From: Jiangella sp. DSM 45060
GTDB lineage: Bacteria; Actinomycetota; Actinomycetes; Jiangellales; Jiangellaceae
Length of the DNA stretch: 64,000 nt
Assembly: GCF_900105175.1 (NCBI RefSeq)
Contig: NZ_LT629771.1
Span: 5,474,501 to 5,538,500, forward strand
Direction: 5' to 3'
The position numbers and the translations under genes were made by a program. The notes beneath the pieces were generated by a model. The model worked only from the letters and a program-made list of their open reading frames with translations. It ran no database searches and was not told where the DNA came from. The stretch's first letter is position 1. Each line of letters starts with the position of its first letter. Below are positions 52,700 to 60,894 of this stretch, piece after piece.

Positions 52700-55600
52700 T
52701 CAGGACATGGACCACGACATCCGGTGGGATGCCGGGCGTCCGATGTCGCTGCGGGCGGCGGTGTTGAGGATGTCGCGGCGTTCCCGTGCGGTGAGCACGC
52801 CATCGGTCACCAGCTGGCTGGTCACCTCTCCGGCATGCCGCACGAACGCGCCGTGGCTGGCCCATTCGCCGTCGTCGAGGATGAGGTCGTTGACCGTGCA
52901 GCCGTCGTCCAGGGCGTAGCTGGGCACGCCGCTGTCGAGGTCGCCGATCATGACGGTCTCCCGCGGGTCCGGCTCCGGGCAGGCGCCCGGGTCGCCGTCG
53001 CCGATGGTGAACTCGGCCGTCTGCCATTCCTCGGTGTGACCGGCCACGTCCACCGACCGGAACTCGACGACGTGGTCGCCGGGCTCGGTGACGGTGATCG
53101 GCTCGGTGTAGGCCACCGGCTCCTCCGTGCCGGCCAGCCGGTACTCCGTCGCGTCGACGCCGGACGTGGCGTCCTGCGCGGCGAGGGTCACCGTCACCGG
53201 ACCGGTGTAGACGTCGCCGGCCTGTTCGCCGGCCAGCGATGCCGTGGTGGTGGGCGCCGTCTGGTCGATGAGGAACTCGATCTCCTCGATCCCGGTCTCG
53301 ACCGGGGGCTGACCGGTGGACGGCGTCACCTCGAACTTCGCCACCATCCCGGCCCACGTCGTGGGGTCGGACGGGTTGGGCCGGTTCGAGTGCGGCGTGC
53401 AGTAGACGTAGTACGTGCCCACGTCGGCGGCGTCGAAGAAGAACGGGTCGTCCTCCCAGTCGTCGCCGAGCGGACGCGACGCCAGCACCTGACCGCTCGC
53501 GTCGGTGATCACGACGTCGTGTGCGTAGCCGGGGACGTACTGGAACTTGACGGTGTCACCCTGCGCCACGCTGAAGTCGGTCTCGCTGAACCCGAAACCG
53601 CCCGAGCCGACGAGGATCTCCTTCTCGACGGGTTCTCCGCCGCTGCCGGGGATGGCCGCCTTGTAGTCGATGTTGTAGACACCGTCGGTGTCGAACAGCA
53701 CCGGCTCGGTCCACGTGCGCCATTCCGTCTCGTCCGTCCGCGGCCGCCAGAACAGCTCCGCGTCCGCGTTGTTGGACTCGAGGCCGAGCGTGACCGGCGA
53801 GACGTACCAGCCGTTGGCGCCGTCGGGCTCGGGCGGCGTCAGCGAGGCGTCGACCGTCAGCTCGTCCTGGATCTCCTTGATCCAGACGTTGCGGAACTCG
53901 ACGCTCTCACCGGCCGCCTGTCCCGACGAGTGGTTCTGCAGGCCGACGTAACCCTCCAGCGGACGGGTGCCGTCGCCGGTGAACGTGGTGACCTCGACGC
54001 CGTTGAGCGTGACGCGGTACTCCTGGCCGATCACCTCGATCTCCATCGTGTTCCACTCACCGATGGGGTTGGTGGCCAGCGACTCGGCCGGTGCGTAGTT
54101 GTAGATCGCGCCGGTCCGGGTCATCGGGTTGTCGGTGGCGTCGTAGATCTGGATCTCGTGGCCCTCGTCGATCGTGTTCGTCGGATCGCCTTGCGGGTCG
54201 GGGAACCGGACGTACACGCCGGAGTTGTCCGTCGGCGCCTGGACCCGGAAGTCGACCCGCATCACGTAGTCCTTGAACGTCTGCTGGTCGTACCAGAGCA
54301 GGCCCATGCCTCCGTACGGCTCGAGCAGCCCGCACTCGTCGATCTCGAAGCCGCCCGGGCCGGCCATGGTCCAGCCCTCCAGCGTCTGGCCGTCGTACAG
54401 CGGCACGTAGCCCGCCGGCGGCGTCTGCGGCTCGGGGCACTGGGTGTCGCCGAGCTCCTTGATCCAGATGTCGCGGAAGAACACGTTGTCCGACACGCGG
54501 TTGTTCTGGATGCCGACGAAGCCGGAGGCGAGGTCGCGCCCGGAGCCCTCCGGGTTCTCGTACTCGTTGACCAGGACGTCGTTGATCCAGACCCGGACCA
54601 TCGGGTCCTCGACCTCGATCTCCATCTCGTTCCACTGGCCGGCGACCGTCGGGAACGACGTCGGCGCCTGGAACGTGTAGATCGAACCGGTCTTGGACTT
54701 GTCCGCGGCGCCCGGCGAGCCGCCGGTGTCGTCGATCTGGATCTCGTAGCCCTGACGCACCGCGACCCACGGGTCGTCACCGGGGTCGGGGAACCCGAAG
54801 AACACACCGGAGTTGTCGTCGACGGCCACGGCCTTGAAGTCCAGGTGCAGCCGATAGGACTCGAACTCCTCCTCGTGCCAGAGCATCCCCAGGCCGGCCG
54901 GATCGCCGATCGACTCCAGGGCGCACGAGCCGGCGCGCTCGCCGTCCGGGACGATCTCGAACCCGCCGGGACCGGACTGGTTCCAGCCGGTCAGCGTGGC
55001 GCCGTCCCACAGCGGCCGGTACCCGGCGTCGGGCGACGGCGCGGCGCAGGCGGGCTCCTCCGGGACGCACAGCGAGTAGTCCGAGAACGTCGCGGTCAGC
55101 GGGGTCTCGATCTCGGCCGGGCCATGGGCGGCGAAGAAGCCGAACTGGGGCGCCTCGTACTGCGAGATCGGCGCCGGTCGTCCGACGTTGACCCAGGTCA
55201 CGCCGTCGCGGGAGTACGCGGCCCGCACGTTCTCACCGTCACCGCTGAGCCGGAGGTGCAACGTCCGCGGCGCATCGGTGATGGTCGGGTTGTCGACTCC
55301 GCCCTCATAGCGGATCTCCCCGTTCTGGTGGAACAGGTACTCCATCCGGCCGTTCACCGAGGTGCCGTACGGCGGGAAGTAGGCCGCCTTGGTGAAGTTC
55401 TGGTCGTCGGAGTAGATGATGAACCCGGCCTGGTCGTGACTGACCGACTCCGCCGGCAGGTCGACGGTGACCTTGGCCTCCCAGCGCCCCTCGGGCACCG
55501 GAGTCATGATCATGTTCTGCGCGGTGGTGTTGATGTTGCCGCTCAGGTGGTTGCTGATCATGTCGCCCTGCAGCATGTCGATCTCGAGGGCGCCGTCGGT

Positions 55601-57238
55601 CTGCCGGTAGCCGGCCGCGTTCTCGCGCACGATCGTCGGCCAGGCCTCGCGGTCCAGTTCGGTGCCGGCGAAGTCGTCGGTGACGCACTGCCCGGGACCG
55701 GTGTCGGGCACGTAGTCGACCCGGTACAGGCCGGCGTTCGGGCTGTTGCCGAACGCGCCGCCCTCCAGCACGTACAGCGAACCGTCCGGGCCGAACTCGC
55801 CGTCCATCAGGCCGGACCAGGTCTGGCCGGGCATGAAGTCGTCGATCGCCTCGACCTGCTCGTTCGCGTCCAGCGAGACCGTCTTCACGTGGCCGCGGTG
55901 GAAGTCGAGCAGGAACCAGCGCCCGTCGTAGTGCTCGGGGAACTTGGTGTCGGACTGCAGCTCCGCGTCGTAGCGGTAGACCGGGCCCGACATCGGCCCG
56001 CCCGCGCCGGAGCCCATGTTGAGGAACGGCTCCGGGATCGGGTTGATCTCCTGCGCCGGCCAGCCGACCCACGACTCGGGCCAGCCCGCCCAGCTGCGCG
56101 GGTAGTAGATCGTCGCCGGCGTCACCGGCGGGAGCTGGTCCAGCCCGGTGTTGTTCGGCGAGTCGTTGACCGGGCCGTTCTCGCAGTCGTAGAAGTCGCC
56201 CAGCGGCTGGTTCGTCGCGTAGTCCCACGGCCGGTACGGGTAGTTGTTGCCGATGCAGAACGGGTAGCCGAAGTTGGCCGCCTCGGACGTCGCCATGTAC
56301 TGGTCGAAGCCCCACGGGCCGCGCTCGGTCCACTCACCCAGCCGGTCCGGGCCGTAGTTGCCGATGTGCAGCCGGTCGGTCGCGGGGTCGAGCGAGATGC
56401 GGAACGGGTTGCGGAACCCCATCGCGAAGATCTCCGGGCGGGTCTTGCCGCCGCCGTCCTCCTCGCCGGTGAACAGGTTCCCGTCCGGGATCGTGTAGGT
56501 GCCGTCCGGCTGCGGCGTGATCCGTAGCACCTTGCCGCGCAGGTCGTTCGTGTTGCCCGAGGTCCGGCGGTCGTCGTTGTACCAGTGCGTCGGACGGCTG
56601 TCGAGCGGCGAGTACTGCTGGTTGAGGTCCGGCGGCGACTCGTCGCCGGTGCTCAGGTACAGGTTGCCGGCGGAGTCGAAGTCGACGTCACCGGCGACGT
56701 GGCAGCAGTTCGTCTTGTTGTACGGCACCTTGAGCATGACGATCTCGGATGCGACGTCGAGCTGGTCGCCCTCGACGACGAACCGGGACAGGTAGTGCGC
56801 GTTCTCGGCGCGGCTGGTGTAGTACACGTACACCCAGCCGTTCGTCAGGAAGTCCGGGTCCAGGGCCAGGCCCAGCAGTCCGCCCTCCTGGTTCTTCGAC
56901 CCCTCGAAGTCGGGGTTCTGCGGCAGCGGGTGGTCGTCGAAGACGTCCAGCTCACCCACCACCATCGCGTGCCCCATGTCCGGGTGATACACGCGGATGA
57001 CGCCGTCGCGGCTGGTCATGTACACCCGGCCGTCGTCGGCGATGTCCATGTTCATCGGCTGGTTGATGCCGGGTGCCACCAGCACCTTCTCGAACTGGTC
57101 GGCCGCCGACAGCTCCGCGAACGTCGCGTCGGGGTTCTCGGCAGCCCCGGCCGGCTGCGCGGCGGCCGGGGCACTGACCATGACTGACATCAACAGAGCC
57201 AGGAACAGAAGTAACGCTGAAGATCGCTTGCCCAACAT
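52700..57238 (-). CDS. Secreted PQQ-type sugar dehydrogenase/DUF1080/cupredoxin multidomain protein
   Basis: A 1512-residue exported protein; signal about 1-30 (SSALLLFLALLMSVMVSAPAAA) and GGAGG before the ATG. Domains in order: soluble PQQ-glucose-dehydrogenase-like beta-propeller (about 40-520; EGGLLGLALDPDFLTNGWVY, MGFRNPFRISLDP); a concanavalin-like DUF1349-type sandwich (about 525-720); two DUF1080 domains (about 740-940 and 945-1120; RPLWDGATLTGWN, VPLYDGQTLEGWT); an Ig-like module; a cupredoxin with H1240, C1280, H1283 and M1298; a second Ig-like module; and an unassigned C-terminus. DUF1080 proteins cleave 3-keto-glycosides. The combination suggests oxidation of a glycoside with electrons passed to copper, then cleavage. 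Confidence 0.88.
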   Translation of the reverse strand: MLGKRSSALLLFLALLMSVMVSAPAAAQPAGAAENPDATFAELSAADQFEKVLVAPGINQPMNMDIADDGRVYMTSRDGVIRVYHPDMGHAMVVGELDVFDDHPLPQNPDFEGSKNQEGGLLGLALDPDFLTNGWVYVYYTSRAENAHYLSRFVVEGDQLDVASEIVMLKVPYNKTNCCHVAGDVDFDSAGNLYLSTGDESPPDLNQQYSPLDSRPTHWYNDDRRTSGNTNDLRGKVLRITPQPDGTYTIPDGNLFTGEEDGGGKTRPEIFAMGFRNPFRISLDPATDRLHIGNYGPDRLGEWTERGPWGFDQYMATSEAANFGYPFCIGNNYPYRPWDYATNQPLGDFYDCENGPVNDSPNNTGLDQLPPVTPATIYYPRSWAGWPESWVGWPAQEINPIPEPFLNMGSGAGGPMSGPVYRYDAELQSDTKFPEHYDGRWFLLDFHRGHVKTVSLDANEQVEAIDDFMPGQTWSGLMDGEFGPDGSLYVLEGGAFGNSPNAGLYRVDYVPDTGPGQCVTDDFAGTELDREAWPTIVRENAAGYRQTDGALEIDMLQGDMISNHLSGNINTTAQNMIMTPVPEGRWEAKVTVDLPAESVSHDQAGFIIYSDDQNFTKAAYFPPYGTSVNGRMEYLFHQNGEIRYEGGVDNPTITDAPRTLHLRLSGDGENVRAAYSRDGVTWVNVGRPAPISQYEAPQFGFFAAHGPAEIETPLTATFSDYSLCVPEEPACAAPSPDAGYRPLWDGATLTGWNQSGPGGFEIVPDGERAGSCALESIGDPAGLGMLWHEEEFESYRLHLDFKAVAVDDNSGVFFGFPDPGDDPWVAVRQGYEIQIDDTGGSPGAADKSKTGSIYTFQAPTSFPTVAGQWNEMEIEVEDPMVRVWINDVLVNEYENPEGSGRDLASGFVGIQNNRVSDNVFFRDIWIKELGDTQCPEPQTPPAGYVPLYDGQTLEGWTMAGPGGFEIDECGLLEPYGGMGLLWYDQQTFKDYVMRVDFRVQAPTDNSGVYVRFPDPQGDPTNTIDEGHEIQIYDATDNPMTRTGAIYNYAPAESLATNPIGEWNTMEIEVIGQEYRVTLNGVEVTTFTGDGTRPLEGYVGLQNHSSGQAAGESVEFRNVWIKEIQDELTVDASLTPPEPDGANGWYVSPVTLGLESNNADAELFWRPRTDETEWRTWTEPVLFDTDGVYNIDYKAAIPGSGGEPVEKEILVGSGGFGFSETDFSVAQGDTVKFQYVPGYAHDVVITDASGQVLASRPLGDDWEDDPFFFDAADVGTYYVYCTPHSNRPNPSDPTTWAGMVAKFEVTPSTGQPPVETGIEEIEFLIDQTAPTTTASLAGEQAGDVYTGPVTVTLAAQDATSGVDATEYRLAGTEEPVAYTEPITVTEPGDHVVEFRSVDVAGHTEEWQTAEFTIGDGDPGACPEPDPRETVMIGDLDSGVPSYALDDGCTVNDLILDDGEWASHGAFVRHAGEVTSQLVTDGVLTARERRDILNTAARSDIGRPASHRMSWSMS

Positions 57239-57629
57239 GGCATCCTCCCGGGCGGGGTACCGGTCGATGTGAAATAGCGCCGTGTTGATTCGCTGGTCGC
57301 CGTCATGACTTCCTGATGGAAGGCGTGCTGTTCCCCGTGACCCGGACTCCGCGGATCGCATCCGGACCATAGGCGGTCGACCGCTGGCACCGATGCCGGT
57401 CGGTAACGCAACGGGTGTGCTCGTCGGGCGAGAACGCAGGCGTGGTCGGGAGTGCCCGAGCCGACGCAGCGCCGCGCGTCTCCGGAGTCGCGCCGCGCTG
57501 TCGCTGGCCGTCCCGCCGCAGGCCTGGTGGCTCGCGTTGGACCGTGCCTAGACTTAGTAAGGAAGCTTTCCTCACTATGTAGCGTAAGATCACTATGTTG
57601 GTACGGCACGGCGGTGTCAAGGGGTGGCA
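57239..57629. promoter_or_regulatory. Divergent intergenic region of the sugar locus
   Basis: No gene is visible. The region carries the promoters for the multidomain enzyme (minus) and the ROK regulator (plus). TAAGAT at 57585-57590 is a possible -10 for the regulator, and a near-perfect palindrome at 57556-57576 lies just upstream. The rest shows no clear repeats. Confidence 0.6.
57556..57576. promoter_or_regulatory. ROK-type operator palindrome
   Basis: AGTAAGGAA and TTCCTCACT flank a short centre, giving a 21-bp near-palindrome (one mismatch per arm) of the AGTnAGGAA...TTCCTnACT type known for ROK-family sugar repressors. It lies between the divergent promoters, 54 bases before the ROK start. 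Confidence 0.7.
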
Positions 57630-58841
57630 GTGACGCAAACCGGACATGGAAGCGGCCCTCAAGTCCTACGTCTCATGAACTGCGCGGCGGTCCTCGGCGC
57701 CATCCGCGCCGCGGGCACCGCCCGCGTCACCGAACTCGTCCGGGCGACCGGCCTGTCCCGCCCGACGGTCACCGCGGCGGTGACGACGCTGATGGCCGAC
57801 GGCTGGGTCGAGGAGACCGAAGCGCCCGAGATCGACGCGCCGCGCATGGGGCGACCCGCGCGCGTGCTCAGGTTCCGCGCCGACGCCAGGCACGTCCTCG
57901 GCATCGACGTCGGGCCACACAAGGTCTACTGCGCCGTCGCCGACCTCAGCGGGACCGTCGTCGCGCACGCGCGCCACGACGTCACCGCGGCGCGCACCCA
58001 CGCGGAACTGCTCGACCAGGTCGAGACGACGATGCGCAAGGCGCTCGCCGCGGTGCCGGTGTCGCTGCCCGACATCGCCGCGGTCGGCATCGGCACGCCC
58101 GGCATCGTCGACGACCAACGCGGCGCCGTCGTGCAGGCTCCGTCCGTGCCCGGATGGAGCTCGCTGGAGCTCGGCAGCCTGATCCGCCAGCGCCTCGACT
58201 GCCCCGTGCGGGTCGAGAACGACGTCAACCTCGCGGTCATGGCCGAGCGGTGGAACGGCAGCGGCAGCGACGCCGAGAACCTGATCCTCGTGCAGTGGGG
58301 CGCCCGCATCGGTGCGGCCCTGCTGGTCGACGGGCAGCTGCATCGCGGTGCGCACGGCGCGGCCGGCGAGATCGGGTTCCTCGAGCTCGAGGAGGAGCCC
58401 CAGGGGACGCAGGCCGACGGGCTCGGGCCGCTCGAGTCCGCCGTCGGGACCGCGTGGATCCTGCGGCGCGCGCACAGCCTCGGCGACGAGAGCCCCGACG
58501 CCGCCGCCGTCCTCGTCGCGGCCGCCGCCGGTGACCCGCGGGCGCTGCAGGCCGTCGACGAAGCCTGCGCCAGGCTGGCCCGCGGCCTCGCCTCCTTCGT
58601 CTCCGCCATCGACCCCGCACTGGTGGTGATCGGTGGCAGCATCACACTGGCCGGCGACGTGATCCTGGCCGGGCTGCGACGCCACCTGAGCCGGCGCGCG
58701 CTGGTGGAGCCCCGGCTGGAGCTGTCCCGGCTCGGTGACGACGCGGTCGCGCTCGGCGCCGTCCGGCTCGCCCTCGCCGACGCCGAGCGGCGCCTGCTGG
58801 ACGTCTACACGACGGCGGCGGCCGAGCACCCCTTGCCTTGA
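57630..58841 (+). CDS. ROK-family transcriptional repressor
   Basis: About 403 residues. An N-terminal winged helix (VLGAIRAAGTARVTELVRATGLSRPTVTAAVTTLMADGWVEE) precedes a ROK/hexokinase fold: VLGIDVGPHKVYCAVADLSG, VGIGTPGIVDDQRG, RVENDVNLAVMAERW. The usual zinc cysteines after GEIGFLEL are absent, as in some NagC-like members. It probably senses the transported sugar and represses the divergent enzyme gene and the uptake operon. GTG 57630 follows AAGGGGTGG; GTG 57624 is an alternative. Its stop falls inside the MerR operator. Confidence 0.92.
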   Translation: MTQTGHGSGPQVLRLMNCAAVLGAIRAAGTARVTELVRATGLSRPTVTAAVTTLMADGWVEETEAPEIDAPRMGRPARVLRFRADARHVLGIDVGPHKVYCAVADLSGTVVAHARHDVTAARTHAELLDQVETTMRKALAAVPVSLPDIAAVGIGTPGIVDDQRGAVVQAPSVPGWSSLELGSLIRQRLDCPVRVENDVNLAVMAERWNGSGSDAENLILVQWGARIGAALLVDGQLHRGAHGAAGEIGFLELEEEPQGTQADGLGPLESAVGTAWILRRAHSLGDESPDAAAVLVAAAAGDPRALQAVDEACARLARGLASFVSAIDPALVVIGGSITLAGDVILAGLRRHLSRRALVEPRLELSRLGDDAVALGAVRLALADAERRLLDVYTTAAAEHPLP

Positions 58842-58855
58842 CGCAAGCGTCAAGG
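58836..58855. promoter_or_regulatory. MerR-type operator
   Basis: CCTTGACGC and GCGTCAAGG are a perfect 9-bp inverted repeat around a 2-base AA centre. It lies between a TTGCCT (58833-58838) and GATTAC (58856-58861) promoter pair with 17-base spacing, the usual placement for MerR operators. It starts inside the ROK stop region and ends 14 bases before the MerR ATG. Confidence 0.78.
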
Positions 58856-58869
58856 ATTACCGTCGAGGC

Positions 58870-59241
58870 ATGCGAATCGGCGACCTCGCGCAACGCGCCG
58901 GCACCACCACCCGGGCGTTGCGGTTCTACGAGTCACAGGGCCTGCTGATGGCGCAGCGCGCGCCCAACGGCTACCGCGAGTACGACGAGGACGACCTGCG
59001 GCTGGTCACCGAGATCCAGACACTGCAGGACATCGGCTTCAGCCTCGACGACACCCGCCCGTTCGTCGAGTGCCTGCGCTCCGGGCACGCCTCCGGCGAC
59101 TCCTGCGCGGACTCGATCGAGACCTACCGCCGCAAGCTCGCCGAGGTCGACGGCTACCTCGACCGCCTGACGGCGATCCGCGCCGGCATCCAGGCCAAGC
59201 TCGACGACGCCCAAGCACGGCAGCAGGGAGACCACGCATGA
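58870..59241 (+). CDS. MerR-family transcriptional regulator
   Basis: A 123-residue protein: MRIGDLAQRAGTTTRALRFYESQGLL and NGYREYDEDDLRLVTEIQTLQDIGFSLDD form the MerR DNA-binding domain. A C-terminal coiled coil follows (IETYRRKLAEVDGYLDRLTAIRAGIQAKL), with C83 and C92 flanking GHASGDS as possible sensor thiols. It is coupled (ATGA) to thioredoxin, so it may respond to thiol or metal stress and activate its own operon through the palindrome upstream. The promoter position suggests a leaderless mRNA. Confidence 0.92.
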   Translation: MRIGDLAQRAGTTTRALRFYESQGLLMAQRAPNGYREYDEDDLRLVTEIQTLQDIGFSLDDTRPFVECLRSGHASGDSCADSIETYRRKLAEVDGYLDRLTAIRAGIQAKLDDAQARQQGDHA

Positions 59242-59561
59242 CGCTCACCGTCACCACCGAGACGTTCGACCACGAGGTGCTGCGCAGCGACCTCCCCGTG
59301 CTGGTCGACTTCTGGGCCGAATGGTGCCCGCCGTGCCACATGATCGCGCCGATGCTGGACCAGCTGGCCGGCGAGCTCGACGGCACCATCGCCATCCGCA
59401 AGATCAACAACGACGAGAACCCCGAGGTCGGCGCACGCTACCGCGTCATGTCGCTGCCCACCCTCATGCTGTTCGTCGACGGTGAGCCGGTGCAGGCGCT
59501 GGTCGGGGCGCGGCCGAAGGCCCGGTTGCTGAAGGAACTGGACGACGCGCTGTCGCGCTGA
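59238..59561 (+). CDS. trxA: Thioredoxin
   Basis: A 107-residue thioredoxin: LPVLVDFWAEWCPPCHMIAPMLDQLA holds the active site WCPPC (29-33), with a Pro-Pro in place of the common Gly-Pro, and the cis-proline is in VMSLPTLMLFVDGEPV. It reduces protein disulfides. The WCPPC variant is more oxidising than WCGPC in related proteins. The ATG overlaps the MerR stop, so expression is tied to the redox regulator. Confidence 0.94.
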   Translation: MTLTVTTETFDHEVLRSDLPVLVDFWAEWCPPCHMIAPMLDQLAGELDGTIAIRKINNDENPEVGARYRVMSLPTLMLFVDGEPVQALVGARPKARLLKELDDALSR

Positions 59562-60039
59562 GCACGCCAGACCCGCTGGGACGCCCTCGCGCCGGCGCGG
59601 CCCCGTCCGCCGGCGCATCTCCCGGCCGGGCAGCCCCGTCCGCCGGCGCATCTCCCGGCCGGGCAGCCCCGTCGGCCGGCGCAAATCCCCGGCCGACGTA
59701 GACCCCTCCCGGCCCGGGTGGGGCCCACCCTACGGGCGGGCACCGACAACGTCGCCGCGCGCAGCAGCACGCCGACGCACGTGAGCCGTGGCAGCACCGC
59801 CCGTGACGTCGCGGCACTCGTGCGGCCGGCGCAGCCCCGTCGGCCGGCGCAGCCCCGTCGGCCGGCGCAAATCCCCGGCCGACGTAGACCCCTCCCGGCC
59901 CGGGTGGGGCCCACCCTACGGGCGGGCACCGACAACCTCGCCGCGCGCGGCAGCATGTCGGCCGCGTCGGCACCGTCCATGACGTCGCGGCACTCACGCT
60001 GCCGGTCCGTCACGACGACGGCGTACCCGCACGCGTCGG
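59562..60039. other. Noncoding region with GC-rich tandem and duplicated repeats
   Basis: No gene is supported. The region is packed with CCGGCCGG-type repeats, described separately. Open frames across it on the minus strand only translate the repeats into Arg/Gly/Cys-rich sequence and start inside the neighbouring methyltransferase gene. Confidence 0.6.
59613..59957. repeat. 33-base tandem repeats plus a duplicated block of about 107 bases
   Basis: A 33-base unit (GCATCTCCCGGCCGGGCAGC and 13 more bases) recurs at 59615, 59648 and 59681 with slight change. From 59665 to about 59771 the sequence is repeated, nearly unchanged, at 59851 to about 59957 (offset 186). An 18-base unit (CGGCCGGCGCAGCCCCGT) is tandem within 59820-59870. 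Many units form hairpins such as GGGTGGGGCCCACCC. There are no unique spacers of CRISPR type. Confidence 0.75.
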
Positions 60040-60825
60040 TCAGCGCCGCAGGCCGCGGACCGCCCAGGCGCGCGCCGTCAGCGCGATCGAGCCGTCGGCG
60101 GCCATCGGCAGCCGCGCCCGCACCGCGTCGCGGATCGCGTCCTGCTGGGACGGCGGCAGGGTGGCGAGGTAGCCGGGGGCGGCGCCCTGCCCGCCGAGGA
60201 ACGGGCGCCAGTAGTCGTCGAACGACGCGAACGCCGTCGGGATCTCGATGGACCGGACGTCGACGTCGGCCAGGCCGGCCGCCAGCCACAGGTGGGCCAG
60301 CGGCTCCGGCTGGCACAGCGGGAACCGGACGCCCTCGTCCAGACCGGCGCCGTCAGGATCGACGTCCGCGGCGGCCGCCCAGAAGTGCCGCATGAGCTGC
60401 ATGCCGTCGGCGTAGTCCCACACGTACGCGGCCACGACGGCGCCCGGCGCGGCCGCCCGGACGAACTCCGCCGCGGCCGCGGGCGCGTTGGGGACGAAGT
60501 TCAGCACCAGCCCGCTGATCACGGCATCGGCGGCGCCGTCGGCGACCGGCAGCGCCGTCGCCTCGCCGAGCTCGAACGTCGCGCCCGGCACCTGCTCGCG
60601 GGCGGTGCCGAGGAACCCGTCGGACGGGTCGACGCCGACGACGGAGGCGGGCGCGGCCAGCGTCAGCACGGCCTCGGTCAGCGCGCCGGTGCCGCACCCG
60701 ACGTCGAGCCACCGGGCGCCGCCGGGGACATCCAGCCACGGCACGAACGCCGCGGCGACCCCGCGGCTCCACCGGCCGACGTACGCCTCGTAGGCGTCGC
60801 CCTCGGCCCATACGTCCGGCGCCAT
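60040..60825 (-). CDS. Class I SAM-dependent methyltransferase
   Basis: A 261-residue protein: AYEAYVGRWSRGVAAAFVPWL, the SAM loop ARWLDVGCGTGALTEAVL, VVGVDPSDGFLGTARE, GEATALPVADGAADAVISGLVLNFVPN, and WDYADGMQLMRHFW. It matches the UbiE/Coq5-like class of small-molecule methyltransferases; the substrate is unknown. It stands alone. The repeat block lies directly downstream of its stop. Confidence 0.9.
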   Translation of the reverse strand: MAPDVWAEGDAYEAYVGRWSRGVAAAFVPWLDVPGGARWLDVGCGTGALTEAVLTLAAPASVVGVDPSDGFLGTAREQVPGATFELGEATALPVADGAADAVISGLVLNFVPNAPAAAAEFVRAAAPGAVVAAYVWDYADGMQLMRHFWAAAADVDPDGAGLDEGVRFPLCQPEPLAHLWLAAGLADVDVRSIEIPTAFASFDDYWRPFLGGQGAAPGYLATLPPSQQDAIRDAVRARLPMAADGSIALTARAWAVRGLRR

Positions 60826-60894
60826 GTGCTGACGATACGTCCGTTCAGCCGGTTAAGGTGGCGGACGAAGGCCGTGGATCGGGGGGAACGGGAT

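Noticed and set aside
50323-52767. An 814-codon plus-strand frame opposite the sugar transporter genes
   Set aside because: It lies wholly opposite the permeases and binding protein, and has no recognisable domain or ribosome site.
52226-56527. A 1433-codon open frame on the plus strand opposite the large secreted enzyme
   Set aside because: It is antisense to a protein with clear domains; its translation is Arg/Val/Asp-rich with no motifs, as expected for the shadow frame of GC-rich DNA.
59613-59957. Possible CRISPR array
   Set aside because: Units are contiguous or overlapping with no unique spacers of constant length, and no cas genes are near.
59438-60316. A 292-codon minus-strand frame through the repeat block
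   Set aside because: It runs through the stop of the methyltransferase gene in another frame and mostly translates the repeats; no start site or domain.
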